DNA of 64,000 nucleotides from Prochlorococcus sp. AG-347-I19 (GCA_003279105.1 QCBO01000002.1:104770-168769), one strand, 5' to 3'. Shown: positions 32,953-44,497, counted from the stretch's first letter. The notes: generated from the letters alone by a model not told the origin. Made by a program: numbers and translations.

Positions 32953-33512
32953 AATTTATCTAAAAATTGTTTAGCTCTAAACCAAGCTGTTACGGTTTTT
33001 GCATCAAGAATTTCATCCCCATTAGAAATAAGATTATCTAGTTCGTCGGGATCTAAAATTAATACTTCTATATCTTCATCTAAATCTCCTTGAACCTCGG
33101 AATTGAGTTTGTTTAAATCACGAGCTAAAAATAAATAAATTTCTTCATCTGCATATCCAGGAGCAGGGACAAGAGTGCCTAGTTCATCCCATTTGTTTGC
33201 ACTGAATCCAGTCTCTTCTTGTATTTCTCTTTGAATTGAATTAATAGGTGTTTCACCTATTTCTAATGTACCTGCTGGAAATTCTAATAAATACCTCGAA
33301 ATAGCAAATCTATATTGCCGAAGAATTATAACTTTATTGTCTTTTGTAATAGGTACTGCTAATGCTGCCCCAGGATGCTTAATGTATCCATATTCACCTT
33401 CATGTCCATTTGGAAGCTCAATTCTATTTATTTCGAAACTAAATTTTTTAGACTTTAACTCAGATATTTTTTCTTTAAAAATCGATCTTTTTAGAAGGTT
33501 TTTGTTGCCCAT
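32949..33512 (-). CDS. NUDIX hydrolase, ADP-ribose pyrophosphatase-like
   Basis: Nudix box GTLEIGETPINSIQREIQEETGF followed by PAPGYADEEIYLFLA, as in ADPRase-type NUDIX proteins. Confidence 0.93.
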   Translation of the reverse strand: MGNKNLLKRSIFKEKISELKSKKFSFEINRIELPNGHEGEYGYIKHPGAALAVPITKDNKVIILRQYRFAISRYLLEFPAGTLEIGETPINSIQREIQEETGFSANKWDELGTLVPAPGYADEEIYLFLARDLNKLNSEVQGDLDEDIEVLILDPDELDNLISNGDEILDAKTVTAWFRAKQFLDKL

Positions 33513-33533
33513 GAATTTTAAAATAAAAATAGC

Positions 33534-34139
33534 CTAACAGTTATTTTTTGGTTTTGTAAATGAATTAATAGACCATTTTGGATCATCAAACTTTGTGATT
33601 TTTTGGCTTCTACTTAAAATTTCAGATAGTGGTGTGATAACGAAATTCCGATTCATGAATCTAGGGTGAGGTAATGTTAATTCCTCGTCAATCGTATGAA
33701 AATCTTCCCACCAAAGAATATCTAAATCGAGACATCTTGATAACCATTTCTTACCCTTTGGCGTCTTTTCTCGTCCGAAAAATTTCTCTAACTTTTTTAG
33801 CTCTTTTAAAAGTAATTTCGCTTTTTTATTTGATGGTTTAGGGAAAGAATTACTTTTTACAAGTAATAGTGTATTTAAATAATTTGGCTGCTCATTTTCA
33901 ACACCATGAGGTAATGTCTCATAAATTGAAGACCAAAAAAAGTTTGCATGAAATTTGCTTTTCTCTTCTTTTTTTTCGTTGGAACTATTTCCCCACTCAT
34001 TTATTATTTCCTCTATTTTTGGTTTGCAAATTAATAGTGACTCAAGAGGGCTTCCGAATTTACTATCAATATTTGCTCCTAGGGATATACATAGTCCATT
34101 TTTGATATTAAGATTTGATAATTCCACTACAAAAAACAA
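33534..34139 (-). CDS. folK: 2-amino-4-hydroxy-6-hydroxymethyldihydropteridine pyrophosphokinase
   Basis: [53 protein letters not shown]. Confidence 0.94.
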   Translation of the reverse strand: MFFVVELSNLNIKNGLCISLGANIDSKFGSPLESLLICKPKIEEIINEWGNSSNEKKEEKSKFHANFFWSSIYETLPHGVENEQPNYLNTLLLVKSNSFPKPSNKKAKLLLKELKKLEKFFGREKTPKGKKWLSRCLDLDILWWEDFHTIDEELTLPHPRFMNRNFVITPLSEILSRSQKITKFDDPKWSINSFTKPKNNC

Positions 34140-34175
34140 AGTTATTGGATAAATTCTATATCAGGCATTTTTAAA

Positions 34176-36359
34176 GTGATTTTGAACCCCGAGTTAAAAG
34201 AAAAAGGAGAAATAAAAGATTTAATGAAGTCAAAGGATTCTTTTAGAGCTTTCCCTTTGGCCGCAATTACAGGTCATAGCTTATTGAAATTATCTTTACT
34301 TTTAGCAGCAGTTGATCCCAGTTTAGGGGGAGTGATTATTGCTGGCGGAAGAGGTACTGGTAAGTCTGTATTAGCACGGGGTTTACATACTTTACTTCCT
34401 CCTATAGAGGTATTAAATAATGAATTAATACTGGAAAAGCTAACTGAGAAAAATATTGGAACTTCGTTAAGACCTATTGGTAGGAATCTAGATCCAGATA
34501 AACCAGAGGAATGGGATATTAGTACTAATAAATTGTTGGAGGAGGTAATTGGAAGAGATTATTTGAATCAAATTGAAGAAATTCCGAAAAAAGTAAGAGA
34601 GGCTCCATTTATTCAAGTTCCCATTGGCATAACTGAAGACAGGCTTGTTGGATCAATTGACGTCGCTGCATCATTAAGTACGGGGGAACAAGTTTTTCAA
34701 CCTGGAATTCTAGCAGAGGCTCATAGAGGTGTTCTTTATGTAGACGATATAAATTTATTGGATGATGGCATTGTAAATTTAATTCTTGAGGCCACAGGAA
34801 GAGAGAAAAATAGTATTGAAAGAGATGGTTTAAGCCTTTCTCATCCTTGTAAGTCGCTTTTAATAGCAACTTATAATCCTGAAGAAGGTGCTCTAAGAGA
34901 TCATGTTTTAGATCGTTTTGCCATCGTGCTTTCCGCAGATCAATCTATTGATAATGCTCAAAGAGTTGAGATTACAAAATCTGTTTTATCGCACGCAGAA
35001 AATAATATTAAATTTTCAGAAAAATGGTCTGAAGAATCTGATAATTTATCCACTCAATTAATTTTGGCAAGGCAATGGTTAAAGGATATCAAGATAAAAA
35101 AAGAGCAAATAACCTATTTAGTTAATGAAGCTCTTAGAGGAGGAGTAGAAGGTCATAGGTCAGAATTATTTGCAGTAAAAGTAGCAAAGGCTAATGCAGC
35201 TCTTCGAGGCGATGAAAATGTAAATTCTGAAGACCTAAAAGTCGCAGTTAGGTTAGTTATTCTCCCACGAGCAATGCAAATTCCTCCAGAAGAAGATGAT
35301 ATTCAACCCCCCCCTCCAGAAGATCAGAGCCCCCCACCTCCACCTCAATCAAATAATGAAGAATCTGAACCTGAGGCTAATGAAAATGATAATGAGCAAG
35401 ACCAAGAACAAGAAGAAGATAATTCTGATGGAGAAGAACAATCTACTCCCGAAATACCTGAAGAATTTATTTTAGATCCTGAGGCATGTATGGTTGATCC
35501 TGATTTGTTACTTTTTTCATCAGCCAAAGCAAAAGCAGGAAATAGTGGAAGTAGATCAGTAATATTCAGTGATAGTAGAGGAAGGTATGTGAAACCTATA
35601 ATTCCAAGAGGTAAAGTAAAAAGAATTGCGGTAGATGCAACTCTGCGAGCTGCAGCTCCTTATCAAAAATCTAGAAGATTAAGGAATCCTAATAAACCAA
35701 TAGTTATTGAAGAAAATGATTTTAGGGCAAAGCTTCTTCAAAAGAAGGCGGGTGCTTTAGTCATTTTTCTTGTTGATGCTAGTGGTTCTATGGCTCTTAA
35801 TAGAATGCAAAGTGCTAAAGGTGCAGTTATTAGACTTTTGACCGAGGCATATGAGAATAGAGATGAAGTTGCCCTGATTCCCTTTAGAGGTAATCAGGCA
35901 GAAGTTCTTTTGCCTCCAACAAGATCAATAACTGCTGCAAAAAGAAGGTTGGAAACAATGCCTTGTGGTGGAGGATCCCCTTTGGCACATGGATTAACAC
36001 AATCAGCAAAAGTAGCAAAAAATGCTCTTTCAACAGGAGATATAGGTCAAGTTATTGTTGTGGGGATCACTGATGGCCGAGGAAATGTACCATTAGGATT
36101 ATCTCTAGGACAAAATGAGGTTGAGGGAAAAGATAACGAAAATGAAAATGTTAATTTAAAACAGGAGGTTCTGGATATAGCTGCAAAATACCCCATGCTC
36201 GGGATAAAACTCTTAGTAATTGATACAGAGAGAAAATTTATAGCAAGTGGATTTGGTAAAGAATTAGCAGAGGCTGCTCAAGGGAAATACGTTCAATTGC
36301 CAAAAGCTACAGATAAAGCAATTGCGGCTATGGCTTTAAATGCTATCAATGAATTCTAA
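34176..36359 (+). CDS. chlD: Magnesium chelatase subunit D
   Basis: AAA+ domain, proline-rich/acidic linker, v[25 protein letters not shown]. Confidence 0.98.
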   Translation: MILNPELKEKGEIKDLMKSKDSFRAFPLAAITGHSLLKLSLLLAAVDPSLGGVIIAGGRGTGKSVLARGLHTLLPPIEVLNNELILEKLTEKNIGTSLRPIGRNLDPDKPEEWDISTNKLLEEVIGRDYLNQIEEIPKKVREAPFIQVPIGITEDRLVGSIDVAASLSTGEQVFQPGILAEAHRGVLYVDDINLLDDGIVNLILEATGREKNSIERDGLSLSHPCKSLLIATYNPEEGALRDHVLDRFAIVLSADQSIDNAQRVEITKSVLSHAENNIKFSEKWSEESDNLSTQLILARQWLKDIKIKKEQITYLVNEALRGGVEGHRSELFAVKVAKANAALRGDENVNSEDLKVAVRLVILPRAMQIPPEEDDIQPPPPEDQSPPPPPQSNNEESEPEANENDNEQDQEQEEDNSDGEEQSTPEIPEEFILDPEACMVDPDLLLFSSAKAKAGNSGSRSVIFSDSRGRYVKPIIPRGKVKRIAVDATLRAAAPYQKSRRLRNPNKPIVIEENDFRAKLLQKKAGALVIFLVDASGSMALNRMQSAKGAVIRLLTEAYENRDEVALIPFRGNQAEVLLPPTRSITAAKRRLETMPCGGGSPLAHGLTQSAKVAKNALSTGDIGQVIVVGITDGRGNVPLGLSLGQNEVEGKDNENENVNLKQEVLDIAAKYPMLGIKLLVIDTERKFIASGFGKELAEAAQGKYVQLPKATDKAIAAMALNAINEF

Positions 36360-36366
36360 ATATTTT

Positions 36367-37212
36367 TTATGGATAAATTTCGTTAAGAAATTTTGAAAGT
36401 CCAATCGTTAAATCTCTTATAGATTTAGTTAATTCTTTATCTTGTGTTAATTTTTCAAAATTATTGCTCATATCATCTATTTTGGTTGATATGGACCTAG
36501 CAGCATTAATTGTCAATTTAATGTCATTAAGGGTTTCTTTGTCATCAATATTAGACAAAATGTTATTTAAATGATTTGCAGCAATTGTAATTTCTTTTAT
36601 AAGAGGTTCAACTCTTTGTAGTTCTTGTTTTGATAAATAAATTAATTCATCAAGATTTTCTTGTGTTCTGTCAAATTGGTCAATTGAGTTAACGATGTTT
36701 TCAACTAAGTTTTCTTGATTTGTGTCTTTTAAAAGTTGACTAATTCTATTAGTTATATTTGAGAGACTTGATAGTTGTTTACCTGTGATAGTATCTCCCT
36801 GACAAATAATTAATTTGGTATCGCATTTTTCCGATATAGGTTTTGCAATGTTTTTAGGAATTGTTTTGTCACTAGTTTCTAAAGCAACTTGTACATCTCC
36901 TCCAAGGAAAGAATTTGTAACTACTCTTGCAAATGCTGGCCTTGGAAGAATAATTTCAGGATTATTTAAAACTATTTTTGCTTTAATTGATTCATTCGTG
37001 AACAAGATATCTTCTATCGATCCTACTAAGATTCCCCTGTAAGTAACTGGAGATTTTTTTGATAAACCGCTTGCGTTATTGAATTCAGCAAAGAGGTACC
37101 AATTTTTTGAAGATAATTTTACTCCTCTTAGCCAAAAAGAAAAAAATGTAAATATTAAAATTCCTCCTAGTAAGGAAAAACCAACTATTGAATCTCGTAA
37201 GCTTCTACGCAT
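36367..37212 (-). CDS. MlaD/MCE family lipid-transport substrate-binding protein
   Basis: N-terminal TM anchor then MCE domain (FNNASGLSKKSPVTYRGILVGSIEDI). Confidence 0.9.
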   Translation of the reverse strand: MRRSLRDSIVGFSLLGGILIFTFFSFWLRGVKLSSKNWYLFAEFNNASGLSKKSPVTYRGILVGSIEDILFTNESIKAKIVLNNPEIILPRPAFARVVTNSFLGGDVQVALETSDKTIPKNIAKPISEKCDTKLIICQGDTITGKQLSSLSNITNRISQLLKDTNQENLVENIVNSIDQFDRTQENLDELIYLSKQELQRVEPLIKEITIAANHLNNILSNIDDKETLNDIKLTINAARSISTKIDDMSNNFEKLTQDKELTKSIRDLTIGLSKFLNEIYP

Positions 37213-37217
37213 AATTT

Positions 37218-38003
37218 CTAAATGTCTTTGGGTTGCATTGGACCATCAAGTTTTCCATTCCTAAATTGAAATACATAGGGATCTTTACTCTTTTTAAATT
37301 CATCAATCGAGCCTGCCCATCTGAATTTCCCTCCATAAAGCATTAAAACTTTATCTGAAGTTCTTTCTATAGTACTAAGAACATGGCTAACCACAATAGA
37401 TGATCCGCTAGCTTTATGATTTGTCTTATTAATTAAATCTTCAATTCTTGATGAGGCAATTGGATCGAGGCCGGCAGTTGGTTCATCAAAAAGTAATAAA
37501 GGTTTAGTATTTGCATTTAAAGTTTGATCAGTAATTAATGCCCTCGCAAAACTTACTCTTTTTTGCATGCCTCCGCTTAATTCATTTGGAAGTTTATTCT
37601 CAACATTAAATAAACCTACCTCAGCTAAACATTCACGTACTATTTCATGAATTGACTTTTTCGATAGGTTTTTATTTCTCTTAAGGAGAAAACCTACATT
37701 TTCTGCAATAGTTAGAGATCCTAATAAAGCTGGGTTCTGGAAAACTAGTCTTACATCAGGAGGATTATTTTGATCTAATCTCAAATATGTTTGTTTCTCA
37801 CCAAATATTTTTAATTCTCCTTTGTTAGGTAAAATTAGTCCTGCTAATATTTTTAATATGGTTGATTTACCAGAACCTGAGGGGCCGACAATAGCTAATT
37901 TCTCTCCATCATTAAGTTCAAAATTTATTTGATTAAGCACATTAACTTCTCCCCAGCCTATTGAGAGGTTTTTTGTTTCAACTGCATGCTTTGATTTTTT
38001 CAA
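37218..38003 (-). CDS. ABC transporter ATP-binding protein (MlaF/TGD3-like)
   Basis: Walker A GPSGSGKST, signature LSGGMQKRVSFARAL, Walker B LLLFDEPTAGLDP. Confidence 0.95.
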   Translation of the reverse strand: MKKSKHAVETKNLSIGWGEVNVLNQINFELNDGEKLAIVGPSGSGKSTILKILAGLILPNKGELKIFGEKQTYLRLDQNNPPDVRLVFQNPALLGSLTIAENVGFLLKRNKNLSKKSIHEIVRECLAEVGLFNVENKLPNELSGGMQKRVSFARALITDQTLNANTKPLLLFDEPTAGLDPIASSRIEDLINKTNHKASGSSIVVSHVLSTIERTSDKVLMLYGGKFRWAGSIDEFKKSKDPYVFQFRNGKLDGPMQPKDI

Positions 38004-38133
38004 AACTTATATAAAAACATCTATATATTTTATTTTGCCTATATTTAGAAATAAAAAAAGGATGTATGAATTTGATTTATAATGATTTTATATAGTTTTT
38101 AAATTTGAGAAAAATAATTTAAGAGGTTTTTTA

Positions 38134-39519
38134 ATGAATAAGCGTAAAAAAAGGGTTAGAAGGTACTATAAAAACTTTAAAAAGACTAATTTTGTATTGT
38201 TAAACAAAATCTTAAGAATTTTGAGTTGGCTTTTGCCTGGATTGGTAATAAAAAGATGGATGCTTACATCTGCGATAGGATTTTTGACTACATTATTAGG
38301 CTTCGTAATTTGGACAAATTTAAGACCGCTCTATTGGCTTATTGAAATCTTTTTTGGTGTAATGACAGGTTTAACAAGTATTTTGCCTGTTTCATTAATG
38401 GGACCATTGATTGTTGTTATTGGACTATTATTAATTGGGATTGGTCAAAATAGAAGTATTAATTCAATTCAAAAAGCGCTTGTTCCAGAAAAAAACACAT
38501 TTTTAGTTGATGCATTAAGAGTTAAAAGTAAATTAAACAGAGGTCCAAATATTGTTGCAATTGGTGGAGGCACAGGTTTGTCCACTTTACTGAAAGGCTT
38601 AAAAAATTACAGTAGTAATATTACAGCAATCGTAACTGTATCCGATGATGGTGGAAGCAGTGGAATTCTCAGAAAACAATTAGGTGTGCAACCTCCAGGA
38701 GATATTAGAAATTGTTTGGCAGCTTTATCAAACGAGGAACCTACTTTAACTAGATTATTTCAGTACAGATTTTCAGGGGGAAGTGGTTTAGAGGGTCATA
38801 GTTTTGGGAATCTATTCTTGTCAGCTTTAACAACAATTACGGGCAGTTTAGAAAAAGCAGTTCAAGCCTCTAGTAAGGTTTTGGCGGTACAAGGTCAAGT
38901 TTTACCTGCAACAAATATTGATGTTATGTTATGGGCCGAATTAGAAGATGGTCAAAAAATTTTTGGTGAAAGCAAGATTAGCAAATCAAAAAAATTAATT
39001 TCGAGGATTGGTTACTTACCAGAAAATCCTTCAGCTCTACCAAGTGCTCTTGAATCTATAAAAGAAGCTGATTTAATTGTTCTTGGCCCAGGTAGTTTAT
39101 ACACTTCTTTATTGCCTAATCTGTTAGTACCAGAGATAGTAGATGCCTTATTGAAAAGTAATGCTCCTAAAATTTATATAAGTAATTTGATGACACAGCC
39201 TGGAGAAACAGATGGACTTGATGTGTATCAACATATCAAAGCAATAGAAAAACAATTATCAAATTTTGGAGTTAATACTCGAATTTTTAACTCAATATTA
39301 TCTCAGATTCAATTTGAAAAGTCTCCATTAGTAGACTATTACGAAAGTAGAGGGGCAGAGCCTGTCAAATGTAATAAAGAAAAATTATTATCTGAGGGTT
39401 ATTATGTCTTGCAAGCACCATTATATTCAAAAAGAATAACTCCAACTCTTAGGCATGATCCAAGGAGACTAGCTAGAGCAGTTATGTTTATTTACCGCAA
39501 ATTAAAAAAATTAAACTAA
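38134..39519 (+). CDS. yvcK: YvcK/CofD-family protein with N-terminal TM segments
   Basis: [57 protein letters not shown]. Confidence 0.94.
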   Translation: MNKRKKRVRRYYKNFKKTNFVLLNKILRILSWLLPGLVIKRWMLTSAIGFLTTLLGFVIWTNLRPLYWLIEIFFGVMTGLTSILPVSLMGPLIVVIGLLLIGIGQNRSINSIQKALVPEKNTFLVDALRVKSKLNRGPNIVAIGGGTGLSTLLKGLKNYSSNITAIVTVSDDGGSSGILRKQLGVQPPGDIRNCLAALSNEEPTLTRLFQYRFSGGSGLEGHSFGNLFLSALTTITGSLEKAVQASSKVLAVQGQVLPATNIDVMLWAELEDGQKIFGESKISKSKKLISRIGYLPENPSALPSALESIKEADLIVLGPGSLYTSLLPNLLVPEIVDALLKSNAPKIYISNLMTQPGETDGLDVYQHIKAIEKQLSNFGVNTRIFNSILSQIQFEKSPLVDYYESRGAEPVKCNKEKLLSEGYYVLQAPLYSKRITPTLRHDPRRLARAVMFIYRKLKKLN

Positions 39520-40046
39520 TAAGCATCTTGAAGTTCATAGAAATCTGGCTGAATATAATCTTTTCGTAAAGGCCATCCTCTCCAATCTTCAGGCATTAAT
39601 AATCTTTTGGGATTGGGATGATCAATAAATTTTATTCCATACATATCAAAAGTTTCTCTTTCTTGCCAGTCACTTCCTCTAAAAATTTTATACAAACTAG
39701 GAATTGATAAATCAGAATCTCTTTTTAAGAAAACTTTTAATCTGACTTCTTTAATTTTTTCGATTTTTTGTAAATCATCAACAGTTATAAAATGGTAGAA
39801 ACTAACAAGATTTTTGCCTGGTCCCTCATCATATCCTCCTTGACATTGGAGATAGTTGAAACCGTAATTTCTCAAGGCAGATACTGCTTCATATAATTTA
39901 TTAGGTTCCACAGAAATGTTTTCAATTCCTATGTGATCATCAGATAAAGATTGATTTGGAATTCCATCTTTAGACAAAGATTGGCTTATAAAACCTCCTT
40001 TTTCTATTGAAGTATCTGAGGATTTGGCTAAACCGTCTTTTTCCAT
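39516..40046 (-). CDS. ndhJ: NAD(P)H-quinone oxidoreductase subunit J
   Basis: [41 protein letters not shown]. Confidence 0.97.
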   Translation of the reverse strand: MEKDGLAKSSDTSIEKGGFISQSLSKDGIPNQSLSDDHIGIENISVEPNKLYEAVSALRNYGFNYLQCQGGYDEGPGKNLVSFYHFITVDDLQKIEKIKEVRLKVFLKRDSDLSIPSLYKIFRGSDWQERETFDMYGIKFIDHPNPKRLLMPEDWRGWPLRKDYIQPDFYELQDAY

Positions 40047-40780
40047 TAATCTTCTGTAGATTTGATAATTTCAATTTTTTCGGTTTTTTCAGGTAATTCA
40101 GTTATTTTTTCTTTTTTGGAGGAGGGAATTACCTTAGCTGAAGTTTTGTTTAGATATTCGCCTGTATTTTCTGAGAAAACAAGATTCATCTCGTGATCAG
40201 ATGTTATGTATCTGTGAGTTTGCTCTGTTTTTGTGCGCTCTAAAATTGATTCATTACCAACTTTTTTTCTTAATTTAATAACTGCATCAAAAATTGCTTC
40301 TGGTCTTGGTGGACATCCTGGAAGGTATAAATCAACTGGTATCAATTTATCAACTCCTCTTACAGCAGTTGTAGAATCTGCGCTGAACATCCCCCCTGTG
40401 ATTGTGCAAGCACCCATTGCAATTACATATTTTGGTTCAGGCATTTGTTCATAAAGTCTGACTAGGGCTGGAGCCATCTTCATCGTTACCGTTCCTGCAA
40501 CTATTAACAAATCTGCTTGTCTTGGTGAGCTTCTAGGTACTAATCCAAATCTATCAAAATCAAATCTAGATCCTATTAAGGCAGCAAATTCTATAAAACA
40601 ACAAGCTGTTCCATACAAAAGAGGCCAAAGACTGCTTAATCTAGCCCAATTATGAAGATCGTCTAAGCTTGTCAATATAATATTTTCACTTAAGTCTGTA
40701 GTAACTTGGGGTGCACCCAGAGGATTGCAAGTTCCTTCTCGGATTTCTCTTATTGCTTTTGGGGATAGTTGTGGATTCAA
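40046..40780 (-). CDS. ndhK: NAD(P)H-quinone oxidoreductase subunit K
   Basis: [37 protein letters not shown]. Confidence 0.97.
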   Translation of the reverse strand: MNPQLSPKAIREIREGTCNPLGAPQVTTDLSENIILTSLDDLHNWARLSSLWPLLYGTACCFIEFAALIGSRFDFDRFGLVPRSSPRQADLLIVAGTVTMKMAPALVRLYEQMPEPKYVIAMGACTITGGMFSADSTTAVRGVDKLIPVDLYLPGCPPRPEAIFDAVIKLRKKVGNESILERTKTEQTHRYITSDHEMNLVFSENTGEYLNKTSAKVIPSSKKEKITELPEKTEKIEIIKSTED

Positions 40781-40784
40781 TTTT

Positions 40785-41147
40785 TTAACTCCATTCTAAA
40801 GCACCTTTTCTCCATGCGTATGCCAGAGCGATAACAAGTATTGCAATGAAAATTAAAGCCTCAATAAAAGCTAATAAGCCTAATCTATTGAAGGCAACCG
40901 CCCAAGGATAAAGGAAAACAGTCTCAACATCAAATATAACGAAAACCAAGGCAAACATGTAATAACGGATATTAAATTGAATCCATGCTCCTCCTATAGG
41001 CTCCATTCCAGATTCATATGTAAGTTTTCTTTCCCCTGTTCTGCCTTTTGGGGCAACGATGAGATTAGTAACTAGAGCTAATATTGGTACAGCTGCGGCA
41101 ATTAAAAGGAAACCTAAAAAATATTCATAGCCAGTTAATAAAAACAT
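40785..41147 (-). CDS. ndhC: NAD(P)H-quinone oxidoreductase subunit 3 (ORF-track start over-extended)
   Basis: [21 protein letters not shown]...[45 protein letters not shown]; start moved to the conserved [10 protein letters not shown]. Confidence 0.96.
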   Translation of the reverse strand: MFLLTGYEYFLGFLLIAAAVPILALVTNLIVAPKGRTGERKLTYESGMEPIGGAWIQFNIRYYMFALVFVIFDVETVFLYPWAVAFNRLGLLAFIEALIFIAILVIALAYAWRKGALEWS

Positions 41148-41225
41148 CTTAAAAAAATTAATTTTGAATAAAAGTCGCTTAATTAAGCAAAATCTTTTAA
41201 AGTTCTTAAAGAACAATGATAAACC

Positions 41226-41654
41226 GTGAGTGAAAACATTCAACCAGCCTCTGAGGAAAACAAAATAGTTGAAGACATTGAGAAAGAAAAAACTTCTGAA
41301 AATTTCTCAGGAGTAAATGTTGAACAACCCACCCTTAATTTAGAACAAAATAGATTCGAATGTAGAAGTTGTGGATACATTTATGATCCGTCTGAAGGAA
41401 ATAAAAAATTAAACATACCAAAAAATACGCCTTTTTCAGAGTTGGATGGGAATACTTTTGCTTGCCCTGTATGTCGAGCCGGTAAAAATTTTTATAAGGA
41501 TATTGGATCTAGAGCAAAACCTAGTGGATTTGAAGAGAATTTAGTTTATGGATTTGGATTTAATAGTTTACCTCCTGGACAAAAAAATATATTAATTTTT
41601 GGAGGGTTAGCGTTTGCTGCTGCTATGTTCCTTTCTTTGTACTCTTTGCATTAA
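41226..41654 (+). CDS. rubA: Membrane-anchored rubredoxin
   Basis: [10 protein letters not shown] and [13 protein letters not shown] plus C-terminal TM helix; upstream of ycf48-psbEFLJ. GTG start. Confidence 0.95.
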   Translation: MSENIQPASEENKIVEDIEKEKTSENFSGVNVEQPTLNLEQNRFECRSCGYIYDPSEGNKKLNIPKNTPFSELDGNTFACPVCRAGKNFYKDIGSRAKPSGFEENLVYGFGFNSLPPGQKNILIFGGLAFAAAMFLSLYSLH

Positions 41655-41663
41655 TATAATTAA

Positions 41664-42677
41664 ATGAAAAATTTTTTTACCAGTATTCCTAATCTTCTTT
41701 TATCTGTAGTTCTCTGTTTTGTTTTAAGCAGTTGTTCATCTACAGGTGTCAAGATGAATGAAAGCAGCCCTTGGAAAATAATTCAGTTTGAAGATCAGGC
41801 TAATGCTTTAGATGTTGATTTTATAGATGATAATCATGGGTTTTTAGTTGGCTCAAACAGATTGATTATGGAATCTACTGATGGTGGTGAAACATGGGAA
41901 AAGAGATCATTAGATATTTCTGCTGAAGAGAACTTTCGTCTCCTCGATATTGATTTCAAGGGTTCTGAAGGTTGGTTAATAGGGCAACCCTCTCTCGTAA
42001 TGCATACTTTCGATGAAGGTAAAAATTGGACTAGGCTTTCACTTGGGAAGTTACCGGGCCAACCTTTCTTAGTTACTACTATTGATGAAGGAGTTGCTCA
42101 ATTGGCGACAACCTCAGCAGCAATTTATGAAACTTCCAATAGTGGTGAAACATGGGAGGCAAAAGTATCAGACCCTTCGGAACAGGGAGGTATAAGAGAT
42201 TTAAGAAGAACATCTAGAGGTGATTATGTGAGCGTAAGCAGTCTTGGAAATTTCTTCTCTACTCTTGATAGTGATAGCAATTCTTGGATTGCTCACCAAA
42301 GAGCAAGTAGTAAGAGAGTGCAAAGCATTGGTTTTAATCCAGAAGGAAATTTATGGATGCTTTCAAGAGGTGCCGAAATTAGATTTAATGAAGATCCTAA
42401 TAATCTAGAAAATTGGTCAAAGCCTATTATCCCTATTCTTAATGGTTACAATTATTTAGATATGGGATGGGATCCAAATGGTGACATATGGGCTGGCGGT
42501 GGTAATGGCACTTTAATAGTAAGTAAAGATCAAGGTGAAAGTTGGAATTCAGATCCTCTTGCTTCTGCATTGCCTACTAACTATATAAAGATAGTTTTTC
42601 TTGATAAGGAGACTTTAGATAATCAAAAAGGATTCATACTTGGTGAGCGTGGTTACATTCTTAAATGGAATGGCTAA
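41664..42677 (+). CDS. ycf48: Photosystem II assembly/stability factor Ycf48 (HCF136-like)
   Basis: Lipoprotein-like signal (VLSSCSS), repeated [32 protein letters not shown] propeller motifs. Confidence 0.96.
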   Translation: MKNFFTSIPNLLLSVVLCFVLSSCSSTGVKMNESSPWKIIQFEDQANALDVDFIDDNHGFLVGSNRLIMESTDGGETWEKRSLDISAEENFRLLDIDFKGSEGWLIGQPSLVMHTFDEGKNWTRLSLGKLPGQPFLVTTIDEGVAQLATTSAAIYETSNSGETWEAKVSDPSEQGGIRDLRRTSRGDYVSVSSLGNFFSTLDSDSNSWIAHQRASSKRVQSIGFNPEGNLWMLSRGAEIRFNEDPNNLENWSKPIIPILNGYNYLDMGWDPNGDIWAGGGNGTLIVSKDQGESWNSDPLASALPTNYIKIVFLDKETLDNQKGFILGERGYILKWNG

Positions 42678-42814
42678 ATCTGTAATAACTTATGAAAATA
42701 ATAAAAAAAATCTTAATTTTGGATGAATTTAACAACTGTCTGTAACCAAGCTGTTAATTTCTTCGCGAACTTATGATTTTACACTGTAAGATCGTATGGT
42801 AAACATTTGTGATT

Positions 42815-43063
42815 ATGGCCGCAGGTTCAACGGGTGAACGCCCATTCTTTGAAATAATCACCAGTATTAGGTACTGGATTATTCATGCAGTAACATTACC
42901 AGCTATTTTTATAGCAGGTTTCTTATTCGTATACACAGGTTTGGCTTACGACGCTTTCGGCACTCCGCGTCCGGATAGTTATTTTCAGGCATCTGAAGCA
43001 AAAGCTCCTGTAGTAACACAAAGATTTGATGCGAAGTCTCAACTTGATTTAAGAACAAAATAA
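42815..43063 (+). CDS. psbE: Cytochrome b559 alpha subunit (start refined from track)
   Basis: [57 protein letters not shown]. Confidence 0.98.
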   Translation: MAAGSTGERPFFEIITSIRYWIIHAVTLPAIFIAGFLFVYTGLAYDAFGTPRPDSYFQASEAKAPVVTQRFDAKSQLDLRTK

Positions 43064-43065
43064 CT

Positions 43066-43212
43066 ATGTCTAATTCTCAAGCTCCAATGCAGGCTGCGGA
43101 AGTCCGCGTTTATCCTATATTTACTGTTCGTTGGCTAGCAGTTCATGCTTTAGCTATCCCATCAGTATTCTTTTTAGGTTCCATTGCTGCTATGCAATTC
43201 GTAGCCCGATAA
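43066..43212 (+). CDS. psbF: Cytochrome b559 beta subunit (absent from ORF track)
   Basis: Read by hand: [48 protein letters not shown], heme His in [11 protein letters not shown]; 2 nt after psbE. Confidence 0.98.
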
Positions 43213-43223
43213 ATTTAACAATC

Positions 43224-43343
43224 ATGCAAGTAAACGAAAATCCTAACAAAGTTCCAGTTGAACTTAATCGTACAAGCCTTTATTTAGGCTTACTATCAGT
43301 CTTTGTATTGGGAATTTTATTTTCCAGTTACTTTTTCAATTAA
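43224..43343 (+). CDS. psbL: Photosystem II protein PsbL (start refined from track)
   Basis: [39 protein letters not shown], 39 aa; upstream part of track ORF 43131..43343 overlaps psbF out of frame. Confidence 0.97.
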
Positions 43344-43352
43344 ATTAAAACT

Positions 43353-43550
43353 ATGAGTAAATTAAAAGGACCCGATGGAAGAATTCCAGATAGACTTCCC
43401 GACGGCAGACCAGCAGTTGCATGGGAAAGAAGATGGACTGAAGGAACTCTTCCTCTATGGCTTGTTGCTACAGCAGGTGGAATTGCAGTTATCTTCGTTT
43501 TAGGTATATTCTTCTATGGTTCATACCAAGGTGTTGGAGCTGGAGGCTAA
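43353..43550 (+). CDS. psbJ: Photosystem II protein PsbJ
   Basis: [65 protein letters not shown]. Confidence 0.97.
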   Translation: MSKLKGPDGRIPDRLPDGRPAVAWERRWTEGTLPLWLVATAGGIAVIFVLGIFFYGSYQGVGAGG

Positions 43551-43593
43551 CAAATCCTTACCTTGACCTGATAATCACTTATATCAAATAAGC

Positions 43594-44487
43594 TTAATAA
43601 GAATCAGTAAATATCCTTAGTTTCTCTTTTGTGGAGCATGGGATATTTTCTTTTTGGGTTATCAATCCATCTTTTAATGAAAAATGAGACTTACTTTTCG
43701 GTCTTTCTTTTTCAATTAATTTAGCTACTTCAAATATTATTCTATTAGCCACTTCAGTATTTGATCTAAGATTATCCAAAACCATCTCTACAGAAACTTC
43801 TTGATGAGTTTGATGCCAGCAATCATAATCAGTAACCATAGATAAGGAGGAGTAAGCTATTTCAGCTTCTTTAGCTAATCTTGCTTCTGTGTGGTTCGTC
43901 ATTCCAATTATTGAACATCCCCAACTCCTATATAAATTAGATTCTGCTCTTGTTGAGAAAGCGGGACCTTCCATTGCTAGATAGGTACCCCCTCTATGCA
44001 ATTGTCTACCGCCAGGAATATTTTTTTCTCCGATTTCACTTAATATACGTGATAAATTTGTGCAGAAGGGATCTCCCATAGTTACGTGAGCTACAGCTCC
44101 CTCGTTAAAGAAGGTTGCAGGTCTATTTTTTGTCCGGTCTATAAATTGATCTGGAACCACTATATCAAGTGGCCTTATCTGTTCTTGTAATGAACCAACT
44201 GCTGATGGAGCAATAATCCATCTTACTCCTATTGATCTTAGAGCCCAAATATTAGCTTTGTAAGGGATTTCAGAAGGATTTAAACTATGTGTTCTGCCAT
44301 GTCTAGGAATAAATGCTATCTCTAGGTTTCCAAGATTATATACTTTTATTGAATCAGAGGGTTTACCATAGGGAGTATTGATTTCAAGTTCTCTTAAGTA
44401 CTCTATTTGATCCATTGAATAAAATCCACTTCCACCAATCACTCCTAATCTTGATTTTTCAATTGGTAATAAATGTTCCTTATTCAT
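43594..44487 (-). CDS. mtnP: S-methyl-5'-thioadenosine phosphorylase
   Basis: GVIGGSGFY, PRHGRTHSLNPSEIPYKANIWAL, EGPAFSTRAESNLYRSWGCSIIGMTNHTEARLAKEAEI. Confidence 0.96.
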   Translation of the reverse strand: MNKEHLLPIEKSRLGVIGGSGFYSMDQIEYLRELEINTPYGKPSDSIKVYNLGNLEIAFIPRHGRTHSLNPSEIPYKANIWALRSIGVRWIIAPSAVGSLQEQIRPLDIVVPDQFIDRTKNRPATFFNEGAVAHVTMGDPFCTNLSRILSEIGEKNIPGGRQLHRGGTYLAMEGPAFSTRAESNLYRSWGCSIIGMTNHTEARLAKEAEIAYSSLSMVTDYDCWHQTHQEVSVEMVLDNLRSNTEVANRIIFEVAKLIEKERPKSKSHFSLKDGLITQKENIPCSTKEKLRIFTDSY

Positions 44488-44497
44488 AGTGATGTAA

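Noticed and set aside
34609-34869. 86-aa minus-strand ORF antisense to chlD
   Set aside because: Shadow ORF within a well-conserved coding region, no independent support.
35280-35460. Proline-rich and acidic low-complexity tract as a possible repeat or insertion
   Set aside because: It is the normal linker between the AAA+ and vWA domains of ChlD.
41148-41243. N-terminal extension of ndhC running into the rubA start
   Set aside because: NdhC conserved start is [10 protein letters not shown]; the extension is an artefact of an open frame.
43131-43223. N-terminal half of track ORF 43131..43343
   Set aside because: Out-of-frame overlap with psbF; psbL begins at 43224.
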